Origin: GCA-2688775 sp964524225
GTDB lineage: Archaea; Nanobdellota; Nanobdellia; Woesearchaeales; GW2011-AR4
Direction of reading: 5' to 3'
Assembly: GCA_964524225.1 (NCBI GenBank)
Contig: CAZGEW010000011.1
Location: 1-23,204, forward strand
DNA length: 23,204 nt
The notes below the pieces were generated by a model. It did no database searches, was not told the origin of the DNA, and worked only from the letters and a program-made list of their open reading frames with translations. Shown piece after piece: positions 8,432-15,719 of this stretch; the stretch's first letter is position 1, and the number at the start of each line of letters is the position of its first letter. The position numbers were made by a program, and so were the translations under genes.

Positions 8432-9660
8432 AGCTCATTAACAGTAATCAAACCAACTCTTGTTTCATTCTGCTTAACCTTAGAGTCCATTCCGATAAGA
8501 AATTTCACATTTGATTCTTCTGCAGTAAGTACATTCTCTTTTTCAATACTACCATCAAATACAACCGCGTATGCATTTTTTATGCTTTTTAAAGCTGTTT
8601 GAATTTCACTTATAGGGACCTTTCCTAAAACCGAAAGCTTACTGTCTAGAATCTCTGCACCTCTAGTACCTATCAAGTCTTCCAGCAAAGACCTAAATAA
8701 ATTTTTCTCTTCATTTGAGATTTGTATCCGTCTTATATTTGGAAGTGGTTGAAATGGGCGTTGAACCTGTCTTTGCAATTGAGGCTGGCTCTTCTTGACA
8801 AGCTCCATTGAAATTTTTTCTGTTTCTTTTGAAAGTTCAAGCTTTGCCTGCTCTCCTGAAATTCTGCTTCTCAAGGCTTTGTGTATCTCTTTTTTTGTTA
8901 TTTCTTCAACTTCTTTTCCATCTGGAGCTTTTGTAACAAAATCTATGTCAGCTACTGAAGTCAATTCCTTAATGATTAAATTACCTCCTCTGTCACCATC
9001 AACAAAAGCTGTAGTAACCTTTTTTTGGCATAGCTCTATAATTGTTTCAGGCACTGAGGTACCATTTAATGCTATAACATTCTTAAAACCGTACTTTAAC
9101 AAATTTAAAACATCTGCTCTGCCTTCAACAATAATTATTTCGGCACTTTCGTCTATAGCTGGTCCTGCTGGTAGTCTGTCCTTACCATACTCAGTAATCT
9201 CCATCATTCTAACTGATGTTGCTACCTCATCTGCTATCTCTTGTGAATCAGGCATTGTTTGCTCCATCATTCTCTTAAGAAGTTCCTTTGCTCTTTCAAT
9301 GACCATACTCCTCTTGCTTATTCTAACATCTTCTATATTTATTACCTCAATTTTTGCATTGCAAGGACCTATTCTCTGAATTATTTCCAAGGCTGCAGCA
9401 ATTATTGATGTCTCTGCCTTGTCCAATGACGATGGTACCACTATAGTACCTTTTGTTTTTCCTGTTCTAGTTTCTGTGGTGACTTCTATTCTTCCAATTC
9501 TACCTGATTTTTGGAGCTCTCTAAACTCAAGCTCTGAGCCTAATAAACCTTCGGTCTGTCCAAAAATGGCACCAATTACATCAGGTCTATCTACTATACC
9601 TTCAATTTCTATATTAGCATGAATTATGTATTTAGATGCAACAGGACTTATCTTACCCAT
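8428..9660 (-). CDS. dnaG: Archaeal DnaG-type primase/exosome subunit
   Basis: This 410-residue protein has the archaeal DnaG layout: a conserved N terminus (residues 1-60, IIHANIEIEGIVDRPDVIGAIFGQTEG), a helical region and a central Toprim domain with Glu179 in IIIVEGRADV and Asp221/Asp223 in AFVDGDRGG. There is no bacterial zinc-binding domain. Archaeal DnaG proteins show primase activity and are also found in the RNA exosome, where they favour adenine-rich RNA. A strong Shine-Dalgarno GGAGGT lies 6 nt before the ATG (complement of 9667-9672) and supports this start. The last codons overlap the convergent gene at 7235-8431 by 4 nt. Confidence 0.95.
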   Translation of the reverse strand: MGKISPVASKYIIHANIEIEGIVDRPDVIGAIFGQTEGLLGSELEFRELQKSGRIGRIEVTTETRTGKTKGTIVVPSSLDKAETSIIAAALEIIQRIGPCNAKIEVINIEDVRISKRSMVIERAKELLKRMMEQTMPDSQEIADEVATSVRMMEITEYGKDRLPAGPAIDESAEIIIVEGRADVLNLLKYGFKNVIALNGTSVPETIIELCQKKVTTAFVDGDRGGNLIIKELTSVADIDFVTKAPDGKEVEEITKKEIHKALRSRISGEQAKLELSKETEKISMELVKKSQPQLQRQVQRPFQPLPNIRRIQISNEEKNLFRSLLEDLIGTRGAEILDSKLSVLGKVPISEIQTALKSIKNAYAVVFDGSIEKENVLTAEESNVKFLIGMDSKVKQNETRVGLITVNEL

Positions 9661-9762
9661 TTTAATACCTCCATACAGAAGAAGCTATTATCTATACAGA
9701 TTTAAATTGAAACAAAGTGAATTAATGAACATAATAGCCTCCTTGTTTTATAATGCTCAATA

Positions 9763-9849
9763 CATTTAGAACAAGTTTAATGCTAACTATATGCTAGATA
9801 TGAATCATAGTAAAAATAATGATAATAAACGATAAGTTTGTTCTAAATG
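9763..9849. repeat. 12-bp inverted repeat with 63-nt spacer
   Basis: CATTTAGAACAA at 9763-9774 returns as its reverse complement TTGTTCTAAATG at 9838-9849. It could be a pair of protein-binding sites or the base of a long hairpin. It lies between the dnaG leader and the structured RNA candidate. Chance is not excluded in such AT-rich DNA. Confidence 0.4.
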
Positions 9850-9870
9850 CAATTTAATCATAAGGTTTTG

Positions 9871-9978
9871 TAGCCCGTGACACTAACCCCCAAGCTCATT
9901 GCTTGAATTTATCGTGAGCTCCATTGGGTACTTGCACGCGAGCGTGCAAGGTGTTGCACGCATGTCTCGTGACGGGCT
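9871..9978 (-). ncRNA. Structured non-coding RNA candidate, family not recognised
   Basis: On the minus strand the region folds as a closing stem AGCCCGT/ACGGGCT that continues, after a 5-nt bulge, as GACAT/GTGTC. Inside are a hairpin CCCAA-GCTCA paired with TGAGC-TTGGG, and a second hairpin formed by the 8-mers TTGCACGC and GCGTGCAA. The GC content is far above the surroundings, typical of functional RNA in AT-rich archaea. The minus strand is chosen because a TATA box at 10001-10008 sits about 26 nt before the first base of the closing stem. The 3' end reads GGGCTACA, so an H/ACA-like box is conceivable. It lacks the conserved RNase P and SRP RNA motifs and is not a tRNA. Confidence 0.55.
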
Positions 9979-10000
9979 ATAACTAAGAAAGATAAACCGC

Positions 10001-10008
10001 TATATAAA
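10001..10008 (-). promoter_or_regulatory. TATA box for the structured RNA
   Basis: The minus-strand sequence TTTATATA, preceded by an A-rich BRE-like stretch, is centred about 26 nt before position 9978, where the closing stem of the RNA candidate begins. This is the spacing expected for archaeal TBP/TFB promoters. Confidence 0.5.
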
Positions 10009-10045
10009 TTTTTGGGTTATAAATTTTTGATATTAAAAATAAAAC

Positions 10046-10078
10046 CCCAACAAAGTCTCTTGCGAGACTTTGCTAGGG
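10046..10078. other. Imperfect hairpin in the rio1 upstream region
   Basis: CAAAGTCTC (10051-10059) and GAGACTTTG (10064-10072) pair perfectly around TTGC, and the stem extends outward through two mismatches to CCC/GGG. It lies 165 bp before rio1. It could be an RNA structure or a terminator; the direction is unknown. Confidence 0.4.
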
Positions 10079-10242
10079 AAAAAGAGGTGATTATAATTCT
10101 AAAACCCTAATATATGTTACTACTGTATAATAGAACTAGTATTTAAATCTTTCGCTAATTTAACTATTTGGAAGTAGTTAAAGGTAAAATTAAACCGTGC
10201 TTTGGAGATATTCTTAAATATCTCTTCAAATATATACGATTT

Positions 10243-10956
10243 ATGAAAAAATCAAAACCAAAGGAAGAGTTCAAGACATGGGGCGGTGTATTTAATCAAT
10301 TTACTCAAAGAAATGTTTATAAGCTAATAACTCAAGGTCATTTTGAGGGGTTAGAGAGCCCAATTTCTATAGGAAAGGAAAGTAATATGTTTTCTGCATT
10401 AAAGAAAGATGGCATAAGGGTTATGGTTAAGATTTACAGACTTGAGACGTGTGACTTTAATAGGATGTATAACTATATTAAAGATGATCCAAGATTTTTT
10501 AATTTAAAAAGGGGAAAAAGAAACGTTGTATTTTCATGGGTACAAAGAGAATACAAAAATTTATTAAGGGCAAGAGAAGCAAGTGTTAGTGTTCCAACTC
10601 CAATAACCTTTTTAAACAATGTATTAGTACTGGAATTTATTGGAGATAACAGTGTGATAGCACCAAAACTTAAAGACAAGTATCCAAAGAATCCAAAATC
10701 TTTTTTCAAAAAAATAATGTCTAACATGAGAAAACTCTATAAGGCAAGTTTAGTGCATTCCGATTTATCAGCATTTAACATATTAAATTATAAGGAAAAC
10801 CCTATTTTTATTGATTTTTCACAGTGTACAAAATTAGAAAGCTCAAGGGCGATGGAGTTTTTAGATAGAGATATAAGGAATGTATGCAATTTTTTTAGGA
10901 AAATTGGTTTAAGAGTAGACGAAAATGAAATGAGGAAACAAATAACTAGTAAATGA
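10243..10956 (+). CDS. rio1: Rio1-family atypical protein kinase
   Basis: This is a RIO-type Ser/Thr kinase/ATPase involved in late maturation of the small ribosomal subunit. The kinase signature is complete: the ATP-loop SIGKESNMF (residues 42-50), Lys63 in VKIYR, the RIO-specific DDPRFF, the hinge LVLEFIG, the catalytic loop LVHSDLSAFNI with Asp174 and Asn179, and the metal-binding Asp191 in IFIDFSQ. Its 237 residues suit the archaeal family. The ATG at 10243 is preferred over an in-frame TTG at 10168, because the 25 extra residues do not resemble the family. It precedes the KH-protein gene by 49 nt; Rio1 and Dim2 act on the same pre-ribosome in eukaryotes, and archaeal genomes often pair them. 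Confidence 0.93.
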   Translation: MKKSKPKEEFKTWGGVFNQFTQRNVYKLITQGHFEGLESPISIGKESNMFSALKKDGIRVMVKIYRLETCDFNRMYNYIKDDPRFFNLKRGKRNVVFSWVQREYKNLLRAREASVSVPTPITFLNNVLVLEFIGDNSVIAPKLKDKYPKNPKSFFKKIMSNMRKLYKASLVHSDLSAFNILNYKENPIFIDFSQCTKLESSRAMEFLDRDIRNVCNFFRKIGLRVDENEMRKQITSK

Positions 10957-11005
10957 AATAAACAGATAAATTTAAAAATTTTTAACCTCTTTGGTTTAAA
11001 CTCAA

Positions 11006-11548
11006 ATGGTAGAATATTCTTATGAATTAAAAGTTCCAAAAAGTAGAGTAGCTGTAATTATAGGTAAGAAAGGAAGCATGAAAAAGGAAATAGAGGAGGC
11101 CACAAAAACAAAGCTAAATATCGACTCTAAAGAGGGTGATGTATTTTTATCTGGAGAAGATGCAATTGGTTTATATACTGCAAGAGAAATTATAAAAGCA
11201 ATTGGTAGGGGCTTTAACCCTGAGGTGGCTAAGCTTTTACTCAAGTCAGATTACGTTTTTGACATAGTGGACTTGGGTGAGTATGTCAAATCTAAGGATA
11301 CTATTATTCGTCTTAAAGGGAGAGTAATTGGAAAAGAAGGAAAATCAAGAAAATTGATTGAAGAGCTTACAGAGTCAAACATTTCTATATTTGGAAAAAC
11401 AATAAGCATTATTGGTTTACCAGAGTATGCAGCAAATGCTAAACAAGGAATTGAGTTGTTGTTGAGAGGCTCAAGACATGCAATCGTTTACAGATGGCTT
11501 GAAAGAAGAAGAAGGGAACTTAAAAGAAAAGCAATTTTAGAGTGGTAA
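11006..11548 (+). CDS. Dim2/Pno1-type KH-domain RNA-binding protein
   Basis: The 180-residue protein has two KH units. The first (residues 5-65) carries the GXXG loop in VIIGKKGSMKKEIE. The second (about 100-150) carries GRVIGKEGKSRKLIEELT. It ends in a basic tail (LERRRRELKRK). This matches archaeal relatives of Dim2/Pno1, which bind the 3' region of small-subunit rRNA during maturation. It sits between rio1 and top6B, and the top6B ATG begins 1 nt after its stop, which implies co-transcription and probably coupled translation. Confidence 0.9.
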   Translation: MVEYSYELKVPKSRVAVIIGKKGSMKKEIEEATKTKLNIDSKEGDVFLSGEDAIGLYTAREIIKAIGRGFNPEVAKLLLKSDYVFDIVDLGEYVKSKDTIIRLKGRVIGKEGKSRKLIEELTESNISIFGKTISIIGLPEYAANAKQGIELLLRGSRHAIVYRWLERRRRELKRKAILEW

Positions 11549-11549
11549 A

Positions 11550-13214
11550 ATGCCAAATCAAGAATCTAAATTTGAGACTAAAGAAATACCTATCGCATAT
11601 GAACTAGCTAAAAGGCAGAAAGAGATTTCAGTAGCAGAGTTTTTCACAAAAAATAGGCACCTTTTGGGCTTTGACAACAAAAGGAAGGCATTGCTTATGG
11701 CTATAAAAGAGGCTGTTGATAATTCTCTTGACGCATGCGAAGAAGCAAGGGTACTACCAGAAATCATTGTTGAGGTTATCGAGATCTCAGAATTCAAATA
11801 CAAAATTGTTGTTGAAGATAATGGCCCAGGCATAGTAAAAAAGCAAATACCCAATATTTTTGCAAAATTGCTATATGGAAGTAAGTTCCATACATTGAAG
11901 CAAAGTAGAGGTCAGCAAGGCATAGGCATAAGCGCAGCAGTTTTATATTCTCAATTAACAACAGGAAAACCTGCAAAGATAACCTCAAGAGTATCAAAAA
12001 AAGAACCTTCATTTTACTATGAGCTAAACATAGACACGCAAAATAATAAACCTGTAATAGCAAGAGAAGAAACAGTTGAATGGGTAAAGGAGCATGGAAC
12101 TAAAGTAGAGCTTGATTTGGAGGCAGACTATGTTAAAGGTACACAATCTATTGATGAATACCTAAAACAAACAGCTGTCATTAACCCTCATGTTACAATC
12201 ATATACACAAATCCAAAATCAGAACAAGTAATTTATGCAAGAGCAACTGACAATCTGCCTAATGAGCCAAAGGACATAAAGCCGCATCCATACGGCATAG
12301 AGCTAGGAATGCTTATGGACAAGCTTAGATGGACAGAATCAAGAACTTTGCAGAGCTTTTTAACTTCAGAATTCTCAAGAGTAGGTGCTGGAACTGCAAA
12401 GGAGATTTGTGAGCACGCTGCTGTTCTACCAAATACAAAGCCTATCCAAGTAAGCAGGGATATGGCAGAGAGAATATTACAAGGAATTCAAAAAACAAAA
12501 ATAATTGCTCCGTCAACAGATTGCCTAAGCCCAATTGGAAAAGAACTTCTTGAAAAAGGTTTACGAAAAGAGATTAAGGCAGAATTTTATTGCGCGACAT
12601 CTAGGCCGCCTGCTGTTTATAGGGGGAATCCCTTTATTTTAGAATCAGCGATAGCGTATGGAGGCGAAATCCCAAAAGAAGAAAAAGCAAACATTTTGAG
12701 GTTTGCTAACAGAGTCCCTTTGTTGTATCAAGAAGGAGCATGTGCCATGACAAAAGCCATAATGGAAACAAACTGGAAGCCTTATGGGTTACAGCAGACA
12801 GGCGACTCAATTCCATATGGACCAGTGGTGATTGTTGTGCATATGGCATCTGTATGGGTTCCTTTTACAAGCGAGAGCAAAGAAGCAATTGCTCATTATC
12901 CCGAAATAATAAAAGAAATAAAATTAGCACTACAAGAATGCGGAAGATTACTTGGAACTTATGTAAGAAAAAAAGTCAGAATTACAGAGCAAATCGAAAG
13001 AGCAAATATGTTTGAAAAATATATTCCGGAAGTTGCTGATTCATTGCATGTTTTGACAGGCGAAAAAAAGGAAAAATTGTTGCAAGGTCTGCAAAAAATG
13101 CTTGTAAAGCCAGAGATAAAAAAAGAGATTATTGAAGAAGAAGATAGTGAAGATAAATTGTATAGGATGGAGTTTAAAGGCAAAGACGAAGAGACAGAAA
13201 AGGAAACAGCTTAA
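11550..13214 (+). CDS. top6B: DNA topoisomerase VI subunit B
   Basis: This is the ATPase subunit of the type IIB topoisomerase, which relaxes and decatenates DNA as an A2B2 complex. The GHKL fold is clear: Asn58 in KEAVDNSLDAC (N box), DNGPGI at 90-95 (G1) and GQQGIGIS at 121-128 (G2). A helix-2-turn-helix region and the transducer domain follow, with the conserved QTGDSIPYGP. At 554 residues it is near the usual length, with an acidic C-terminal tail (EEEDSED). It starts immediately after the KH gene. Subunit A follows 94 bp later, after its own AT-rich promoter-like spacer. Confidence 0.97.
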   Translation: MPNQESKFETKEIPIAYELAKRQKEISVAEFFTKNRHLLGFDNKRKALLMAIKEAVDNSLDACEEARVLPEIIVEVIEISEFKYKIVVEDNGPGIVKKQIPNIFAKLLYGSKFHTLKQSRGQQGIGISAAVLYSQLTTGKPAKITSRVSKKEPSFYYELNIDTQNNKPVIAREETVEWVKEHGTKVELDLEADYVKGTQSIDEYLKQTAVINPHVTIIYTNPKSEQVIYARATDNLPNEPKDIKPHPYGIELGMLMDKLRWTESRTLQSFLTSEFSRVGAGTAKEICEHAAVLPNTKPIQVSRDMAERILQGIQKTKIIAPSTDCLSPIGKELLEKGLRKEIKAEFYCATSRPPAVYRGNPFILESAIAYGGEIPKEEKANILRFANRVPLLYQEGACAMTKAIMETNWKPYGLQQTGDSIPYGPVVIVVHMASVWVPFTSESKEAIAHYPEIIKEIKLALQECGRLLGTYVRKKVRITEQIERANMFEKYIPEVADSLHVLTGEKKEKLLQGLQKMLVKPEIKKEIIEEEDSEDKLYRMEFKGKDEETEKETA

Positions 13215-13235
13215 TAGCTGTCAAATTAAATTTGA
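13206..13235 (+). other. Two small adjacent hairpins after top6B
   Basis: ACAGCT/AGCTGT around TAAT (13206-13221, across the stop codon) is followed by TCAAAT/ATTTGA around TAA (13221-13235). They may mark a 3' end or an RNA processing site before top6A. The AT-rich stem of the second could be chance. Confidence 0.3.
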
Positions 13236-13308
13236 AAAGATTATAAACTCTTATTATATAAATAACAAAAAATTTTCGATATTTGAGATTTAAAATTTTT
13301 GTTTCAGA

Positions 13309-14397
13309 ATGAAATCACAAAACAAAAAACCTGTTAAAGAATTAGAAGACTTTGGAAGAAAACTTGTTGTTGACATTGAGAAAGGTAAAAACCCTACAAT
13401 TGAATTTTCATTGAGATCTTTGTCAAACATAGTTTTTGATACTAAAACAAAAACCCTTATGTTAGGGGAAAAACAACAACAAAGAACATTCTTTAATGTC
13501 GCCCATGCAAAGAAATTCTTGCAAACTTTAGAAGTAGCAAAAATAAGCAAAAACTTATTAGATGTACAAAAGCATGCAAGCTTAAGAGACGTTTTCTACA
13601 TGGCTAAGCGAACAATTCCTAGCTCGAATATTAACATTATTGACGAGCAGGCTGAAAGCGACAATTCAATAGAGGATCTCGAGCTTATTACAAGCTGCTC
13701 AAGAGAGCAACTTCACATTAATGCAAATAAAATGGGCTCTGTTGCAGGCAATGTTGTAGTAGAAGATTCCGGAGACACAATAAATTGGGCAAAGCTTGGA
13801 AGTGGGGGTTGGAGCATTCCTTCTAATGTTGAGGATATTGAGTTTAAAAGTGTTAAAACTAAATATGTTATTTACATGGAAAAACAAGCAGTTTGGGAAA
13901 GACTGCATGAAGACAAATTCTGGGAAAAGCAAAATTGCTTGATTGTGACATCACAAGGTCAAACAACTAGAGGAATAAGAAGGTTACTTCAACGACTGTC
14001 GCAAGAGTATGACTTACCTATTTATGTTCTAGCTGATTTTGACCCATGGGGATTTTATATTTATTCTGTTCTGAAATTTGGCTCTATAAACCTTGCTCAT
14101 ATGTCAAGTACTATGACTCTGCAAAATGCACGTTTTTTGGGTATAAGTGCAGATGATGTTAACAATTACGATTTAAAAAAACACTTTATCAAATTTAAAG
14201 ACGTTGATTTAACAAGACTAAAGCAAATATCTGAATATGACTGGTTTAAAAAAAATAAAGAATGGCAACGCCAATTCAAGATGATGAAAGAGTTTGGTTC
14301 AAAGCTTGAAATACAAGCACTTTCATCAAAAGGAATAACATTTATATCTGATAAATATTTACCTGAGAAAATAAAAAAGCAAGAATTTTTGGATTGA
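13309..14397 (+). CDS. top6A: DNA topoisomerase VI subunit A (Spo11-like)
   Basis: This is the DNA-cleaving subunit of topoisomerase VI, homologous to Spo11. The winged-helix CAP domain carries the active-site tyrosine Tyr97 in SLRDVFYMAKR. The Toprim domain has Glu191 in VIYMEKQAVWERL and the metal-binding Asp243/Asp245 in LADFDPWGFYIYS. At 362 residues it is full length. A promoter-like stretch (ttattatataaata at about 13252-13265) lies in the 94-bp spacer after top6B, so it may also be transcribed separately. Its stop is followed 5 nt later by the RadC-like gene. Confidence 0.97.
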   Translation: MKSQNKKPVKELEDFGRKLVVDIEKGKNPTIEFSLRSLSNIVFDTKTKTLMLGEKQQQRTFFNVAHAKKFLQTLEVAKISKNLLDVQKHASLRDVFYMAKRTIPSSNINIIDEQAESDNSIEDLELITSCSREQLHINANKMGSVAGNVVVEDSGDTINWAKLGSGGWSIPSNVEDIEFKSVKTKYVIYMEKQAVWERLHEDKFWEKQNCLIVTSQGQTTRGIRRLLQRLSQEYDLPIYVLADFDPWGFYIYSVLKFGSINLAHMSSTMTLQNARFLGISADDVNNYDLKKHFIKFKDVDLTRLKQISEYDWFKKNKEWQRQFKMMKEFGSKLEIQALSSKGITFISDKYLPEKIKKQEFLD

Positions 14398-14402
14398 AAA
14401 AA

Positions 14403-14732
14403 ATGGGTGAGCAAAGGTTAGAGCAAAAAGTAAGAATTAAAGATTTGCCAATAGAGCAAAGACCAAGAGAAAAATTGCTAAAAGATGGGGCCGAAATTCT
14501 ATCTGACGCTGAGTTATTAGCTATCCTTATAGGAACTGGAACTAAAGACAAATCTGCAGTTGATTTAGCTAATGAAATAATGAAAAGATATGGTTCTTAT
14601 AAAGGTCTGGCAGGCAGAGACATAGAGGAATTAAAGCAAATAAAAGGACTGAAAGAAGCAAAGATTTTAAATATCGCTGCAGCGTTTGAAATAGCGAGGA
14701 GGATAGTTGAAGAGGTTCAAAAGTATGGGTAA
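14403..14732 (+). CDS. RadC-like protein, N-terminal helix-hairpin-helix domain only
   Basis: This 109-residue protein matches the N-terminal half of RadC (UPF0758): RIKDLPIEQRPREKLL, then LSDAELLAILIGTGTKDKSAVDLA and the HhH-like IEELKQIKGLKEAKILNIAAAFEIARR. The C-terminal JAB/MPN metalloprotease-like domain with its HNHPSG motif is absent, and nothing like it follows. It may act as a small DNA-binding protein or be a remnant. The ATG at 14403 is preferred over a TTG at 14394 that overlaps top6A. The end overlaps the start of the broken nuclease gene at 14725 by 8 nt, which suggests they were translated together. Confidence 0.82.
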   Translation: MGEQRLEQKVRIKDLPIEQRPREKLLKDGAEILSDAELLAILIGTGTKDKSAVDLANEIMKRYGSYKGLAGRDIEELKQIKGLKEAKILNIAAAFEIARRIVEEVQKYG

Positions 14733-15449
14733 AATTACCGACCCTTTTAAAAAAGCTAGATATACAGAAAGAACCGTTAATCAAATTCTTGTTGAATGGA
14801 TAAATAATCTTATTGAAGAGCTAAATCTACCTTTAGGCAAGGCAGGAAACAATCTTAGCTGACCAAAAGCAACCTGATATTTTAGTTTTTGATACTGACA
14901 ACAAAAAAGTACTTGCATTGATTGAGCTCAAAGTACCTTCATGGGATATTTATAAATCCGAACTTGTTCATGATGCTTATAGAAAAGTAAATAAGCTTAG
15001 GAAATAAAAACAAGATAAAAAAGGGCATTGATGTAAATAAAGCTGTTGATATAATACTAAATTCACTAGGAAAAGACACATTTAGCAATTTTTATAAAGA
15101 AAACATAATTACTCAAAAAGTAGATATCATAACGATACCAAGATTTAAAATACCTGTACAAATTATTAAAACGCTTGTTGGCTATCAAGTTACCGATAAA
15201 AAGGAGAGGGTTAATTGCAGCAGTTATGAAAAAGCAAAGTATATAGCATTATTAGCAACAATGGGTATGGAAAAAATTTCTATTCCTAAAGATGAAGGCT
15301 ATTTAAAGCAAGTGTTACCAAAGCTTGAAAAAACTACAGACATCATAAAAGAAGAACTGGAAAATTACAGCTCTTCTATTGTTGATAAGAAATTACAACT
15401 GGAAATAAAACAAAAGGTTAAGAATGTTATTATTAATGGAGTTAAATAA
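14725..15449 (+). pseudogene. PD-(D/E)XK nuclease-like gene split by two frameshifts
   Basis: Three consecutive frames form one protein of about 240 residues. Frame one starts at the ATG at 14725 (GKITDPFKKARYTERTVNQ). Near 14835-14845 the sense passes to a second frame reading ARQETILADQKQPDILVFD and, ten residues on, LALIELKVPSW. This is a classic PD...(D/E)XK nuclease core. Near 14990-15005 it moves to a third frame that runs to the stop at 15449 and contains SYEKAKYIALLATMGMEKIS. Each step is equivalent to one inserted base or two lost bases, near short runs of A or G. Either the gene is decaying or the assembly has indel errors. It resembles a stand-alone restriction-type nuclease; the exact family is not identified. 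Confidence 0.68.
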
Positions 15450-15456
15450 TAATCAT

Positions 15457-15489
15457 AAAAAATCGCAACACTTAGCGTTGCAATTTTTT
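15457..15489 (+). terminator. Imperfect hairpin with T-rich 3' arm
   Basis: The arms 15457-15471 and 15475-15489 pair with two A-C mismatches and end in six T residues. It lies just after the broken nuclease gene and 12 nt before the next ATG. It could terminate the upstream unit or act in the leader of the small gene. Confidence 0.4.
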
Positions 15490-15501
15490 CGCAATTAAAA
15501 G

Positions 15502-15675
15502 ATGACAGAACAAATAAAAGAACAAACTACAGAAAAGACAAAGAAAGATATTCCTCCTTGCTGTGTCGGCTGTGTTCGCTGGGAAAAATTTGGTAAGAAC
15601 TGCTGGTATTATTGGGAGGGCAAAAAGCATTGCACTATGTGGATTAGTTCTTGGGATGAGCTCATAATACAATAA
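15502..15675 (+). CDS. 57-residue Cys/Trp-rich small protein
   Basis: This is an unrecognised small protein. The first 18 residues are Lys/Glu/Thr-rich; the rest is a compact core with CCVGCVRWEKFG, then Cys34, a WYYW run, Cys44 and three more Trp-containing positions. It has five Cys in 25 residues and five Trp overall, so a zinc-binding knuckle or a small redox protein is possible. Base composition and stop position support a real gene: no competing frame is open, and the ATG follows the hairpin at 15457-15489. It is 44 nt ahead of the DUF362 gene on the same strand. Function is unknown. Confidence 0.6.
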   Translation: MTEQIKEQTTEKTKKDIPPCCVGCVRWEKFGKNCWYYWEGKKHCTMWISSWDELIIQ

Positions 15676-15719
15676 TTTTCAACATAAATTTTTTAAACAA
15701 TAACTAAAAAATATTTCTT

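Larger units (their letters stand above)
9661..10242. other. 582-bp non-coding region between dnaG and rio1
   Basis: No convincing gene is present. From left to right it holds the dnaG leader with its Shine-Dalgarno, a 12-bp inverted repeat (9763-9774 and 9838-9849), a GC-rich structured RNA candidate (9871-9978), its TATA box (10001-10008), a hairpin (10046-10078) and AT-rich DNA leading to rio1. The GC-rich island stands out sharply from the surrounding AT-rich DNA. Confidence 0.7.

Noticed and set aside
8795..9379. 194-codon open frame on the plus strand opposite dnaG
   Set aside because: It is antisense to a clearly conserved dnaG with Toprim motifs, has a low-complexity Ser/Ile-rich product and no start signals.
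9871..9978. RNase P RNA, SRP RNA or tRNA identity for the structured RNA
   Set aside because: The conserved RNase P core sequences, the SRP helix 8 motif and the tRNA TTC loop are all missing, and the RNA is too short for the first two.
10168..10242. TTG-initiated N-terminal extension of rio1
   Set aside because: The extra 25 residues do not match Rio1 proteins; the ATG at 10243 gives the usual length.
14725..15449. Programmed ribosomal frameshifting in the nuclease gene
   Set aside because: Two separate shifts with no clear slippery heptamer and an ordinary nuclease as product make decay or sequencing error far more likely.
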